From the NCBI RefSeq assembly GCF_028890115.1, contig NZ_JARCJD010000001.1, positions 307,443-371,442 on the forward strand: a stretch of DNA of 64,000 bases, written 5' to 3'. Each line of letters begins with the position of its first letter. The first letter of the stretch is position 1. Below are positions 56,137 through 64,000 of this stretch, piece by piece. A program made the translations under genes and the position numbers. The notes beneath the pieces were generated by a model. The model was not told the origin of the DNA. It was given only the letters and a program-made list of their open reading frames with translations, and ran no database searches. The DNA is from Phaeobacter sp. QD34_24. GTDB taxonomy: Bacteria > Pseudomonadota > Alphaproteobacteria > Rhodobacterales > Rhodobacteraceae.

Positions 56137-56868
56137 CTAGAGTTCGAAATCGTCCAGGCCGTCCAGGGCGGATTTGAGTGCCGCGCTCCAGGCGGTTCGG
56201 ATTTTCTGGAAGAATGGATCATCTTCCTCGATACGTCCCTTGTGACCCTCTCTGAAACTGTCCTTTTCGTAGAGGTGGAAGTCGAAGGGCGCGCCGACGG
56301 TGAGATTGGCCTTCAATGTGCTGTCGAAACTGACCAGAAGCAGTTTCATCGCCTCTTCGAATTTCAATGTCCGATCATAGGCGCGCACCAGTATGGGGCG
56401 GCCGTATTTCATCTCGCCGATCTGGAAAAAAGCGGTGTCCTCTCCCGCTTCGATGAAGTTTCCTTCGGGGTAGATCAGAAACAGGCGCGGCGGTCCGCCT
56501 GCGATCTGGCCGCCCAGAATGATGGTGGCGTTGAAGGTGCTGTCGGCCCGCTGGCCTTCCTCGCCCTGCCGCGCGATCACCTCGCGCAGGGTGTCGGCCA
56601 CCAGGCGTGCGGCCTGAAACATCGAGGGCACTTCCAGAAGCGTGGGCACACGTTCATCCGGGGCCTTGGTGCGTTCATCCAGCAGGCTCACCACGGATTG
56701 CGTTGTGGCCAGGTTTCCCGCGGTCATGATGGTCAGCACCCGGTCGCCAGGGGCCTCCCAGGTGGTCATCTTGCCAAAGGTCGAAATGTTGTCCAGCCCG
56801 GCACTGGTGCGGGTGTCCGACATGAAGGCGATGCCTTGATCCAGCATCATGCCAACGCAATAGGTCAT
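56137..56868 (-). CDS. Anbu proteasome-type peptidase
   Basis: 243 residues of the Anbu (ancestral beta-subunit) family, related to HslV and 20S proteasome beta subunits. The first residues MTYCVGMML place a threonine right after the initiator Met as candidate N-terminal nucleophile; SDTRTSAGLDNISTF is a diagnostic block, with the usual proteasome Asp. Anbu forms ring-like assemblies; its in vivo substrates are not established. It is last in a four-gene minus-strand operon after transglutaminase, alpha-E and ATP-grasp genes, an association conserved in many bacteria. Confidence 0.92.
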   Translation of the reverse strand: MTYCVGMMLDQGIAFMSDTRTSAGLDNISTFGKMTTWEAPGDRVLTIMTAGNLATTQSVVSLLDERTKAPDERVPTLLEVPSMFQAARLVADTLREVIARQGEEGQRADSTFNATIILGGQIAGGPPRLFLIYPEGNFIEAGEDTAFFQIGEMKYGRPILVRAYDRTLKFEEAMKLLLVSFDSTLKANLTVGAPFDFHLYEKDSFREGHKGRIEEDDPFFQKIRTAWSAALKSALDGLDDFEL

Positions 56869-56877
56869 GGGAGTCCT

Positions 56878-57675
56878 TTACTGCTGTGCTACTTCGATCT
56901 GAACGTCGAGTGCTTCACCAGCGCCGCCGATCCGAGTGCCAGTTACCGGAGCCGCCCCCTCGTAGTCCAGTCCCGTCGCAACCCGCACATAGCGCGTATC
57001 CGGCGAAATACCGTTGGCCGGGTCAAACCCGACCCAGCCCAGACCGACCACATGAACCTCGGCCCAGGCATGCATGGCGTCCTGCTCTACCCGGTCATCA
57101 AGCATGAGATAGCCCGAAACATATCGCGCCGGAAAACCCATGTGCCGCGCGGCCGAAAGGAACACATGGGAATGGTCCTGGCAGACACCGGCGCCATGGC
57201 TCAGCGCCTCCTCGGCGGTCCAATCAGGATGCGAGGCTCCGACCTCGTAGCGCAGCCCCTCATGCACGGCGGACATCAGGCCGTGCAGCCGGTCAAGATC
57301 CTGATCGCCTTTGATGTCGCGCACCAATGCCTTCACCTGAGGCCCCGCCTGGGTGCGCGGGGTCTGACGGCTATAAAGCCAAAGCGGCGACGGGCCCGGA
57401 TGGCGCCCGACGACACCGTGGTTTTCCTTTAGCTCCACCTCGCCTTCGCTGGTCACCACCAGTTCGGTGGAGTCCCGGTCGAAGCTGATCAGTTCAACCG
57501 TGTTGTGGTGGTGGTCTTCAAATTGCAGCTCCTTCTTGCCGCCCTCGATATGGGTCACCCAGTTCAGCACCCATTGCTGATGCCCGGTCTTGGGGGTCTT
57601 GCGCAGCTGCTGGAGCCCCCAGGAGACCGGGTTGTCAAATACGTAGCGGGTGGAATGACGGATCTTAAGGCGCAT
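56878..57675 (-). CDS. transglutaminase-like cysteine protease family protein
   Basis: 265 residues. The N-terminal beta domain (RLKIRHSTRYVFDNPV) is the usual partner of bacterial transglutaminase cores. The triad is visible: Cys in GAGVCQDHSH, His in HAWAEVHV, Asp in WVGFDPANG. It may cleave or form amide bonds. It lies 9 bp upstream of the Anbu gene and 3 bp after the alpha-E gene, so all are co-transcribed. No signal peptide is seen. Confidence 0.92.
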   Translation of the reverse strand: MRLKIRHSTRYVFDNPVSWGLQQLRKTPKTGHQQWVLNWVTHIEGGKKELQFEDHHHNTVELISFDRDSTELVVTSEGEVELKENHGVVGRHPGPSPLWLYSRQTPRTQAGPQVKALVRDIKGDQDLDRLHGLMSAVHEGLRYEVGASHPDWTAEEALSHGAGVCQDHSHVFLSAARHMGFPARYVSGYLMLDDRVEQDAMHAWAEVHVVGLGWVGFDPANGISPDTRYVRVATGLDYEGAAPVTGTRIGGAGEALDVQIEVAQQ

Positions 57676-57678
57676 GGC

Positions 57679-58623
57679 TTACTCGTAGAACCGGAAATCT
57701 TGTTCGATCTGCCGACCGAGATCCGCCAGCAGAGTGAGCATCTTCTGGATGAACTCATGCAGACCATAGTCGAACACCGCATCGATATCGTGGGACAGGT
57801 AGGTGCTTTCAAGATGCGCGACCTTGGCAAGTGACGGGGGGCGCTGACCATATTCAGAGGCCAGGTAACCCAGGTTTGCGCGCAGCTTGCGGGTGCAGAA
57901 ACTCAGGCTACGGGGCATCCGCCGGTCCAGGATCAGGAATTGGGCAATGTCGCGCGGGTCCGAGACCGAGCTGTATTCCATGCGAAACCCGCCGCGCCCG
58001 GACACAGCGGAGAGGATCGTCTCCCATTGCACGTTGTCCACGGCCGAGCCGACAGCAGAGATCGAAGGCAAGAGCACATAGTATTTCACGTCAAGAATGC
58101 GGGCGGTGTTGTCGGCCCGTTCCAGAAACGTCCCGATGCGCGCAAAGTCGTAGATGTCGTTGCGCAGCATGGTGCCATGGGTCGCGCCGCGCACCAGCGC
58201 CGTGCCCTGCCGGATCGCGCCTAGGGTGGCGGGCAGATCCCTCTCGCTCACCTTGCGCTGGGTCAGGTCTTGTGCCCGCATGTACGCGCCATTGAGGGCT
58301 TCCCAGACTTCCTCGGTCAATGCGGTGCGCACCATGCGGGCGTTCTGGCGCGCCGCGGCAATGTCGGACATGACCGAGGATGGATTGTCCTTGTCCCGCA
58401 GCATCCAATCGATGGCCGCATCCTTGGTGAGGGTCTCATAGGCCGCGTCAAACCCCTCGGCGACGCCGGCGGTCTTGAGGATCGACCGCCATTCCTCATC
58501 CGAGGCCCCCAGCCGCGTCAGCGCGATCCGCTGCCCGGTCTCGATCAGGCGGGCGGCATTCTCGGCCCGCTCCAGGTAGCGAAACATCCAGTACAGCCCG
58601 TTTGCGGTCTTGCCCAGCATCAC
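57679..58623 (-). CDS. alpha-E domain protein
   Basis: 314 residues, the typical length of the all-helical alpha-E (DUF403) family that accompanies circularly permuted ATP-grasp ligases. It opens with MLGKTANGLYWMFRYLERAEN; a mid-region LERADNTARILDVKYY is another hallmark. The role is unknown; probable partner of the ligase. Its start overlaps the ATP-grasp stop by ATGA (58620-58623). Confidence 0.9.
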   Translation of the reverse strand: MMLGKTANGLYWMFRYLERAENAARLIETGQRIALTRLGASDEEWRSILKTAGVAEGFDAAYETLTKDAAIDWMLRDKDNPSSVMSDIAAARQNARMVRTALTEEVWEALNGAYMRAQDLTQRKVSERDLPATLGAIRQGTALVRGATHGTMLRNDIYDFARIGTFLERADNTARILDVKYYVLLPSISAVGSAVDNVQWETILSAVSGRGGFRMEYSSVSDPRDIAQFLILDRRMPRSLSFCTRKLRANLGYLASEYGQRPPSLAKVAHLESTYLSHDIDAVFDYGLHEFIQKMLTLLADLGRQIEQDFRFYE

Positions 58624-60044
58624 GCCTCCAGTACCCAGGTGTCCTTGGTGCCGCCGCCTTGCGAGGAGTTGACCACCAAAGAGCCCTTCTTGAGCGCGAC
58701 CCGCGTCAATCCGCCCGGCGTGATCTCGATCCCCTGGGGGCTGACCAGCACAAAGGGGCGCAGATCCACATGCCGTGGCGCAAGGCCGGAGCGGGCAAAG
58801 ATCGGAACCGTGGACAGGCTGAGCGTCGGTTGTGCAATGTAATTGCTCGGACGCGCCTTCAGCTTGCGACGGAAGGTGGCAATGTCGCGCTTGGTGGCCG
58901 TCGGACCGATAAGCATGCCGTAGCCGCCCGATCCATGAACCTCTTTCACCACCAGGTCCTCGAGATTGTCGAGCACATAGGCCAGGCTCTCGGGCTCGGC
59001 GCAGCGCCAGGTGGGCACGTTTTCCAGCAGCGGGCGCTCCCCGGTGTAGAATTCGACGATCTCGGGCATGTAGCTGTAGATTGCCTTGTCGTCGGCAATG
59101 CCGGTACCCGGCGCGTTGGCGATGGTGATGCGGCCCGCGCGATACACATCCATGATCCCCGGTACGCCCAGCTGGCTCTCGGGGTTGAAATTGAGCGGAT
59201 CGAGGAATTCGTCATCGACCCGCCGGTACAGCACGTCGATCGGCTTGTAACCTTGGGTGGTGCGCATGGCGACACGCCCGTCCACCACCCGCAGGTCATG
59301 GCCTTCGACCAGTTCCACCCCCATTTCATCGGCCAGGAAGGCATGTTCGAAATAGGCGGAATTGTAGATGCCGGGCGTCAGCACCGCGACGGTGGGTTTG
59401 CGGTCCAACCCGTCCGGTGCGCTGGCCTTGAGCGAGCGCAGAAGCTGGGCCGGGTATTTCTGCACCGGCTGCACCCGGTTTTGCGAAAACAACTCGGGGA
59501 ACATTTGCAGCATGGTTTCGCGGTTCTCGAGCATGTAGCTCACCCCGGAGGGGGTCCGCGCATTGTCTTCCAGCACGTAGAACTGATCCGGTCCAGTGCG
59601 CACCAGATCGATCCCGACGACATGGGTATAGAGGTTTCCCGGCGGCCGCAGCCCGATCATCAAAGGCTCAAAGGCGCTGTTTTTCGCAATCATTTCCAGA
59701 GGGATGCGCCCGGCCTTCACGATCTCCTGCCCATGGTAGATATCGTGCAGAAAGGCGTTGATTGCGCGCACGCGCTGCTCGATCCCGCGACTGAGCCGCG
59801 CCCATTCCGAGCCGGAAATGATGCGCGGAATGATATCAAAGGGGATCAGCCGTTCCTCGGCCTCGGCACGGCCATAGACATTGAAGGTGATGCCGGTCAG
59901 ACGGAACAGCTCCTCCGCTTCGCGCTGCTTGGCGCGCAACCGTTTCGGATCCTCGCCGGCGAACCACTGATTGAACTTCTGATAGGGGCCGCGCACGGTT
60001 TCGTCCGGCCCCAGCATCTCATCAAATATTGCATCCACGTTCAT
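58620..60044 (-). CDS. circularly permuted ATP-grasp ligase
   Basis: About 474 residues from the ATG at 60044 (MNVDAIFDEMLGP); an in-frame ATG at 60086 adds 14 residues. Neither has an obvious ribosome-binding site. Family blocks include ERLIPFDIIPRII, HDIYHGQEIVKAG, DLVRTGPDQFYVLEDNARTP, NAPGTGIADDKAIYSYMP and VKEVHGSGGYGMLIGP. Such ligases are predicted to form amide or peptide bonds, possibly attaching amino acids or tags. It is first in the Anbu operon; a product acted on by the transglutaminase and Anbu is plausible but untested. Confidence 0.9.
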   Translation of the reverse strand: MNVDAIFDEMLGPDETVRGPYQKFNQWFAGEDPKRLRAKQREAEELFRLTGITFNVYGRAEAEERLIPFDIIPRIISGSEWARLSRGIEQRVRAINAFLHDIYHGQEIVKAGRIPLEMIAKNSAFEPLMIGLRPPGNLYTHVVGIDLVRTGPDQFYVLEDNARTPSGVSYMLENRETMLQMFPELFSQNRVQPVQKYPAQLLRSLKASAPDGLDRKPTVAVLTPGIYNSAYFEHAFLADEMGVELVEGHDLRVVDGRVAMRTTQGYKPIDVLYRRVDDEFLDPLNFNPESQLGVPGIMDVYRAGRITIANAPGTGIADDKAIYSYMPEIVEFYTGERPLLENVPTWRCAEPESLAYVLDNLEDLVVKEVHGSGGYGMLIGPTATKRDIATFRRKLKARPSNYIAQPTLSLSTVPIFARSGLAPRHVDLRPFVLVSPQGIEITPGGLTRVALKKGSLVVNSSQGGGTKDTWVLEA

Positions 60045-60416
60045 GGTTTCAGCTTTTGTAAAGGCACGGGCCAGGTCCACGATCATGACGGGATCGGGAC
60101 GAGGAGATCAGAATATCAGATGGATTTGATGAATAATAGTGCGTGGCGATGAAATCTTGGGCGAGCCAAGTGCTCAGTGGGGAAGCGCCAGGAGCGGGAA
60201 CCCCCGTCGAGATTTCCTGTATACCGGCCCTCTGGGAGCGCATCGAATGCATAAACCCTGTTGCTGCACAAACCGAGTATTGCCCCGACTGGAAACAAGT
60301 GTCCTAGCGAACTCCGATTTCCCCAAAATCGGGAGCGGGTCAAGCACTCGGTAGCAATGTCTGTGCTAGAACAAGAAAAAGGGCCTAGCGGGTTAGCGCT
60401 AAGCCCTTGAATTCTA
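60045..60416. other. promoter-side interval of the Anbu operon
   Basis: 372 bp without a gene. The distal 64 bp are the inner end of the right inverted-repeat copy, including its terminator. A hairpin with CTCCGATTT / AAATCGGGAG arms lies at about 60312-60335. The operon promoter should be here, between the tRNA terminator and 60086, but I see no clear hexamers. Confidence 0.45.
60369..60406 (-). terminator. Rho-independent terminator of tRNA-Asn (right copy)
   Basis: Mirror image of the terminator at 55836-55873: the same 10-bp stem, followed on the minus strand by TTTTTCTTGTTC. Confidence 0.8.
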
Positions 60417-60491
60417 TGGCTCCGGCGGTAGGGATCGAACCTACGACCAATTGATTAACAGTCAACTGCTCTACCGCTGAGCTACGCCGGA
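60417..60491 (-). tRNA. tRNA-Asn (anticodon GTT), second copy
   Basis: Reverse-strand 75-nt cloverleaf identical to 55751-55825, with CCA encoded (TGG at 60417-60419 on the plus strand) and the anticodon at 60457-60459. It faces towards the left copy. Confidence 0.97.
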
Positions 60492-60664
60492 ACGGTGCAG
60501 GCGATATAGCTGGACCATTGCGGCGCGTCCAGAGGGAAATTGACGTCGCCCGCAAGTTTTTTGCCCCAGTCAACTCTGCAGCGCATAGACATAACCCATT
60601 GGGCGCACGGGTTTCTTTTGGGACCATGCGGTGTGTCGCGCGGACGAATGCCTCTGGCGCAGGG

Positions 60665-63163
60665 TCAGGCACACATGTGGACGGAGAGGAAGCTCTCCGC
60701 CTCGCTCCAGATTTCGTCCAGAAGCTGCGGATCGACCACCTGATCGCCCTCGGCCATTTCAATCTCCAGCATCATGGCCCGGAAGCGGGTCAGGCCCAGG
60801 ACCGCCGCGGAGCCGGCCAGGCGGTGAGCCTCCTGGCGCAGGGCGCTGGTCAGTTCGGAACTGGCAGCCAGATCCGCGCGCAGCCGTTCGACATCCTGAC
60901 AGAAGGTGACGAGGAACCCCCGGGCGCGCTCCGGACCCAGGGCATCGAAGAACTGAACGATATTCTCCTGCTGATTGTCCTCGGCCAGCACCGGCGTGCG
61001 ACCGGCGCGGCGGGCGATCAGATCGGCCAGTTCCCGTTTGCTGATCGGCTTGGTGATCACCTCGGCAAATCCGGCCTCCAGAATGCGGGCGTGATCCTCG
61101 GGGGCGGCATGGGCGGTCAGGGCCACGATATCCGTGCCCTCTGCCAGTTTTCCCTCCCGGATCCGGCGAATGGCCTCGATGCCATCCACCTCGGGCATGC
61201 TGATATCCATCAGGATCAGATCGAAGCTGCCGTCCCGTGCCGCCTCCACAGCCTGCAGGCCTCCGGCGGCGGTGGTCACCTCCTGGCCCTGCTGCACCAG
61301 CATCTGCTCCAGGAGCAGGCGATTGATATCGTTGTCTTCCACCACAAGAATCGCGTTGTAGCCGCTCTGCTGCTTAGTGGCGGCATCGTCTTGCTCCATC
61401 TGGGCAGAGGCAATCGGCAGCGGCATGGAAATCGTGAACAGGCTGCCCTCTCCGACCTCGCTTTCGCAGGTGATTTCCCCATCCATCGCCAGCACGATAC
61501 GCCGGGTGATGGCCAGCCCCAGACCGGTGCCCTCGTTGCCGCGCCGATAGCTGGCATCGAGCATGGTGAAATCCTCGAAGATCCGCTGCTGATCCTCCTC
61601 GGGAATGCCGGGGCCGGTATCTGCCACCTGGAACTCCACCTGATCCGTGTCGGCTTGGCGCTGGATATCGACGGAAACCGCACCTTCCTTGGTGAATTTC
61701 AGCGCATTGGCAATCAGGTTCAACAGCGCCTGCTGGATCGCACGCGGCCGCCCCGCCACCATCGGTGACGGACCCAGGCTGCAATGCAGAGACAGGTCGA
61801 TGCCACGGCTGAGCGCCGTGGCCTGCTGGCTTTCTAGCAAGCCTTCGGCAAGCTCCTGCATGTCGAAGACGCGCATCTTCTCCGGATCGACGCCCGCCTC
61901 CAGGCGCGACAGCTGCAGAACATCATTGACGTGATGCAGCAGCAATTCGCCGGACACCCGCATCGCTTGCAGATAGCGCGCCTGTTCGCTGGTGGGATCG
62001 GTGTCCTCCAGCAGATCAATCGCGCCCAGCACCCCGGTCAGCGGCGTGCGCATCTCGTGGCTCATCACCGTCAGCAGGTTCGCCTTGGCCCGTTCCCCCG
62101 CAAGCGCATCGTCGCGCGCCGTTCGCAGCTCTTCCTCGGCGGCCATGCGGTCGGAGATATCGCGCAGGAAACTGACAAAAACCATGTCCTGCCCGGTCTG
62201 GCTGAGAGACAGCGACAGTTCCACCGGGAAGATCTCGCCCGTTTTACGCATGCCGTCCAACTGCACCCGCCCTGCCCCGATGACGCGGTTTTCACCGGTT
62301 TTCAGGAAACGGGCCATGCCGCGGGCATGTGCCTCGCGCAGGTGCGGCGGAATGATGAGGTTTTGCATCTTCTGCCCGATGGCCTCGGCGCGGCTATAGC
62401 CGAAAATGCTCTCGGCGGCTCCGTTGAAGGCCTGGATACGGTCCTCCTGATCGACCACCAGGATCGCATCCAGCGAGGAAGAGATCATCGCCTCCATCCG
62501 GGAGGCGGCGCGGCGGCGTTCCTCGGCCAGAGACTGCCCGCGCCGGTACATGCGTGCCAGCATCAAGGCGGTGATGGCCAATGCCACAAAAAGCCCCAGG
62601 ATCACCCAGGCCAGCTGTGACAGAATGCTGAACAGCTGCAGACGCTTGGCTTCCGTCCCCTCGACCTGGATGACCACGCCGAACAGGGCCAGTTCGCGGA
62701 CTTCCTCGCCGTTGTGGGCGAGTTCACCCTGCACCTGGAGCATATTCTGCAGCAATTGCTGATCGCTGACATCGATCAGCTCGGCCAGCCGATCCAGCCG
62801 GGCGCTTAACCCGCCCAGGAGCACCCCGCCCGCCTCGCTTTCGCGCAGATCCTGAAACAGCGGGCTTTCGAGAAAGGTTGCAATGCGGCTGTAGTAGATG
62901 TCGAACTGCCGCCGGAGCAGGCGCAGGTCTTCAGGCGCCTTGGCGGCGTTGACCGCGGCTGCAAGTTTCAGATGCTCGACCTCGGCCTGAGACATCACCC
63001 ATTGCATGTTGTCGGTTGCCGCAGTCGAAAGCCCCTCAAGGCGCAGCAGAACCTGGTGACCCAGACGGACGGACTGCACCGCGAGCAACGGCAGCACGAT
63101 CAAGGCGGCTGCCAGAACCCAACGCGATGCAAGCGGAAAACGCCACTCCGTCTCTTGTGTCAC
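60665..63163 (-). CDS. hybrid sensor histidine kinase with PAS, HisKA, HATPase, REC and HPt domains
   Basis: 832 residues. An N-terminal membrane segment (about 13-30), a periplasmic helical region and a second segment (about 187-207) lead to PAS (about 225-345), HisKA with H-box VMSHEMRTPLTGVLGA, HATPase (NLIANALKF, DTGPGIP, GTGLGLAI), a receiver with phospho-Asp in LILMDISMPEVDG, and an HPt domain whose EAHRLAGSAAVLG holds the phospho-His. It is a complete phosphorelay in one chain; the output regulator is not in the window. Downstream of the molybdopterin-fold gene by 12 bp, so probably co-transcribed with it. Confidence 0.92.
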   Translation of the reverse strand: MTQETEWRFPLASRWVLAAALIVLPLLAVQSVRLGHQVLLRLEGLSTAATDNMQWVMSQAEVEHLKLAAAVNAAKAPEDLRLLRRQFDIYYSRIATFLESPLFQDLRESEAGGVLLGGLSARLDRLAELIDVSDQQLLQNMLQVQGELAHNGEEVRELALFGVVIQVEGTEAKRLQLFSILSQLAWVILGLFVALAITALMLARMYRRGQSLAEERRRAASRMEAMISSSLDAILVVDQEDRIQAFNGAAESIFGYSRAEAIGQKMQNLIIPPHLREAHARGMARFLKTGENRVIGAGRVQLDGMRKTGEIFPVELSLSLSQTGQDMVFVSFLRDISDRMAAEEELRTARDDALAGERAKANLLTVMSHEMRTPLTGVLGAIDLLEDTDPTSEQARYLQAMRVSGELLLHHVNDVLQLSRLEAGVDPEKMRVFDMQELAEGLLESQQATALSRGIDLSLHCSLGPSPMVAGRPRAIQQALLNLIANALKFTKEGAVSVDIQRQADTDQVEFQVADTGPGIPEEDQQRIFEDFTMLDASYRRGNEGTGLGLAITRRIVLAMDGEITCESEVGEGSLFTISMPLPIASAQMEQDDAATKQQSGYNAILVVEDNDINRLLLEQMLVQQGQEVTTAAGGLQAVEAARDGSFDLILMDISMPEVDGIEAIRRIREGKLAEGTDIVALTAHAAPEDHARILEAGFAEVITKPISKRELADLIARRAGRTPVLAEDNQQENIVQFFDALGPERARGFLVTFCQDVERLRADLAASSELTSALRQEAHRLAGSAAVLGLTRFRAMMLEIEMAEGDQVVDPQLLDEIWSEAESFLSVHMCA

Positions 63164-63175
63164 CGATCCTCACCC

Positions 63176-63673
63176 TCACTGCTGCACGTCGATCCGATCC
63201 AGCTGCCAGATGCTCCGGGAATAGACCGCTTCGGTCTTATAGGCGGGATTGCTGTCATAAGGGTAAACAAGCCACAGCGGCCCCTTGGAACGCACCGACA
63301 TCTCGGCGCCATTGCGTTCATAGGCGATGATCGGCCCCCCTTCGACCGCATCCGAGACCGGCACTTCGACCATGTAGTCGTTGATCGCCCGCGCCTGAAG
63401 CACGCCTTCGGACACGCCCAGATGCGTGGTCAGCGCCAGCAGCGACACGCCAGAAAACGTCTGTGTGCCCGTGGTCCAGATGGTTTCGGTTTCAAATGAA
63501 GTTTCCCCCAGTGCTTCCAATTCGCTGCGCGTGAAGGTGACGGGCGCGGAGGCTTCACCTGCAAGACGCACGGTAAGCAGAACGCCGTCCTGGGACCCGG
63601 CCCAGGCCGAACCGGCCGCCCCCGACCAGATTGCCACCGCAAAAGCACATAAGGTCCTGATCAAACGGGTCAT
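63176..63673 (-). CDS. exported molybdopterin-oxidoreductase-fold protein
   Basis: 165 residues. A signal peptide (about residues 1-25, ending GSAWAG) precedes a domain similar to the sulfite-oxidase-like molybdopterin fold (TGTQTFSGVSLLALTTHLGV; AINDYMVEVPVSDAVEGG). The cysteine that ligates molybdenum in true enzymes is absent, so it may be a periplasmic ligand-binding or accessory protein. GGAGAAGGAG six bases before the ATG at 63673 decides the start over 63691. It is just upstream of the hybrid kinase; a role as periplasmic sensor partner is plausible. Confidence 0.75.
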   Translation of the reverse strand: MTRLIRTLCAFAVAIWSGAAGSAWAGSQDGVLLTVRLAGEASAPVTFTRSELEALGETSFETETIWTTGTQTFSGVSLLALTTHLGVSEGVLQARAINDYMVEVPVSDAVEGGPIIAYERNGAEMSVRSKGPLWLVYPYDSNPAYKTEAVYSRSIWQLDRIDVQQ

Positions 63674-63900
63674 ATCTATCTCCTTCTCCATCCCGGACTA
63701 TCCTGATGCGCCTACCATGCCAGATCGCAATCGACCTGCCACCTACAACTGTGGATATATTTCTATACGAAGGGATAGGTGCCACACCCAATCGAGAGCA
63801 GCATTCGACTATTGCAGCATTCTCATTACTTAATGCTATGTTATTATTTAATTAGATTGTATTGGCACGCGACCGCATCAGGCCCTTATAGACGATTGTT

Positions 63901-64000
63901 TAGGGTCAGGACTCATAGCCAGCAAATGACGAGCGCTGCGAGTGCGATGGCTGACAGGAAGACCTTTGGGCACCTGTCGTAGCGGGTTGCGACACGTCGC
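63901..64000 (-). mobile_element. end of an IS5-family insertion sequence
   Basis: The last 100 bp contain a transposase C-terminus and a likely element end around TTAGGGTCAGGACTC (about 63900-63915). The rest of the element is outside the window, so the inverted repeats and target duplication cannot be checked. Confidence 0.7.
63913..64000 (-). CDS. IS5-family transposase, C-terminal fragment at the window edge
   Basis: The minus strand reads RRVATRYDRCPKVFLSAIAL and a few more residues, then a TGA stop at 63913-63915. The RRVATRYD...FLSAIALAA ending is characteristic of IS5-family (IS427-like) transposases. The remainder lies beyond the window. Confidence 0.8.
   Translation of the reverse strand, partial: RRVATRYDRCPKVFLSAIALAALVICWL

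Larger units (their letters stand above)
60353..60536 (-). repeat. 184-bp inverted repeat, right copy (contains tRNA-Asn)
   Basis: Reverse complement of 55706-55889 with only a few substitutions. The two copies flank a roughly 4.5-kb segment holding the Anbu operon. Confidence 0.95.

Noticed and set aside
58602..60152. A plus-strand frame of about 516 residues opposite the ATP-grasp gene
   Set aside because: No motif, and the minus strand gives a full-length conserved ligase.
55706..60536. The tRNA-flanked segment as an integrative element with att sites
   Set aside because: Att repeats are direct and cover only the tRNA 3' end. Here the whole tRNA, leader and terminator are duplicated in inverse, and no integrase gene is present.

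Overview
The window looks like a chromosomal segment of a Roseobacter-group alphaproteobacterium (Rhodobacterales). The evidence is a high-GC sequence, tightly packed genes with many ATGA overlaps, the TamA/TamB pair, the urate-to-glyoxylate gene set, and a conserved Anbu/ATP-grasp/alpha-E/transglutaminase operon. This placement rests on gene content and reading of the proteins; no database search was run.

Layout. (1) About 1-9.6 kb is a purine/urate catabolism region. It holds the 3' part of an IclR-type regulator, ureidoglycine aminohydrolase (allE), a GAPDH-family dehydrogenase, an NCS2 permease, ureidoglycolate lyase (allA), an allantoinase/OHCU-decarboxylase fusion, HIU hydrolase, a LysR regulator and membrane urate oxidase puuD. 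Together they cover urate to ureidoglycolate, except allantoate amidohydrolase, which is not in the window. (2) 9.75-15.0 kb carries tamA-tamB, the outer-membrane translocation and assembly module. (3) 15.1-44.7 kb starts with glucokinase and continues as a large Wzx/Wzy-type exopolysaccharide locus. It has an initiating sugar-phosphate transferase, a Wzz-like copolymerase, a CpsD-like ATPase, a flippase, a polymerase and six glycosyltransferases. Embedded in it is a collinear run, 21.35-38.55 kb, that encodes a type I polyketide synthase, a GT2, a formyltransferase-NRPS whose adenylation domain carries an internal luciferase-like monooxygenase, a phosphopantetheinyl transferase, two SGNH-like proteins (one fused to a glycosidase-like domain) and another GT2. 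This is the most unusual part of the window and suggests a polysaccharide or glycolipid decorated with a polyketide and/or formylated amino-acid unit.

(4) 45.2-55.6 kb is mixed housekeeping and accessory: an AraC regulator, dgoK, a TIGR03084-type protein divergent from a tetR/acyl-CoA dehydrogenase pair, an EAL phosphodiesterase, an RTX-type secreted protein, an EnvZ-like kinase and an MBL hydrolase. (5) 55.7-60.5 kb is a four-gene Anbu-proteasome/ATP-grasp/alpha-E/transglutaminase operon lying between two inverted, nearly identical 184-bp copies of a tRNA-Asn gene with its terminator. (6) 60.7-64.0 kb has a hybrid histidine kinase with REC and HPt domains, a small molybdopterin-fold exported protein, and the end of an IS5-family element running off the right edge.

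A family of intergenic compound palindromic repeats (a hairpin followed by GGGCCCAAC and later GGCGGGAG) occurs six times in the gene-free gaps. Many coordinates use start codons chosen by ribosome-binding-site position or family length; alternatives are given where they matter.
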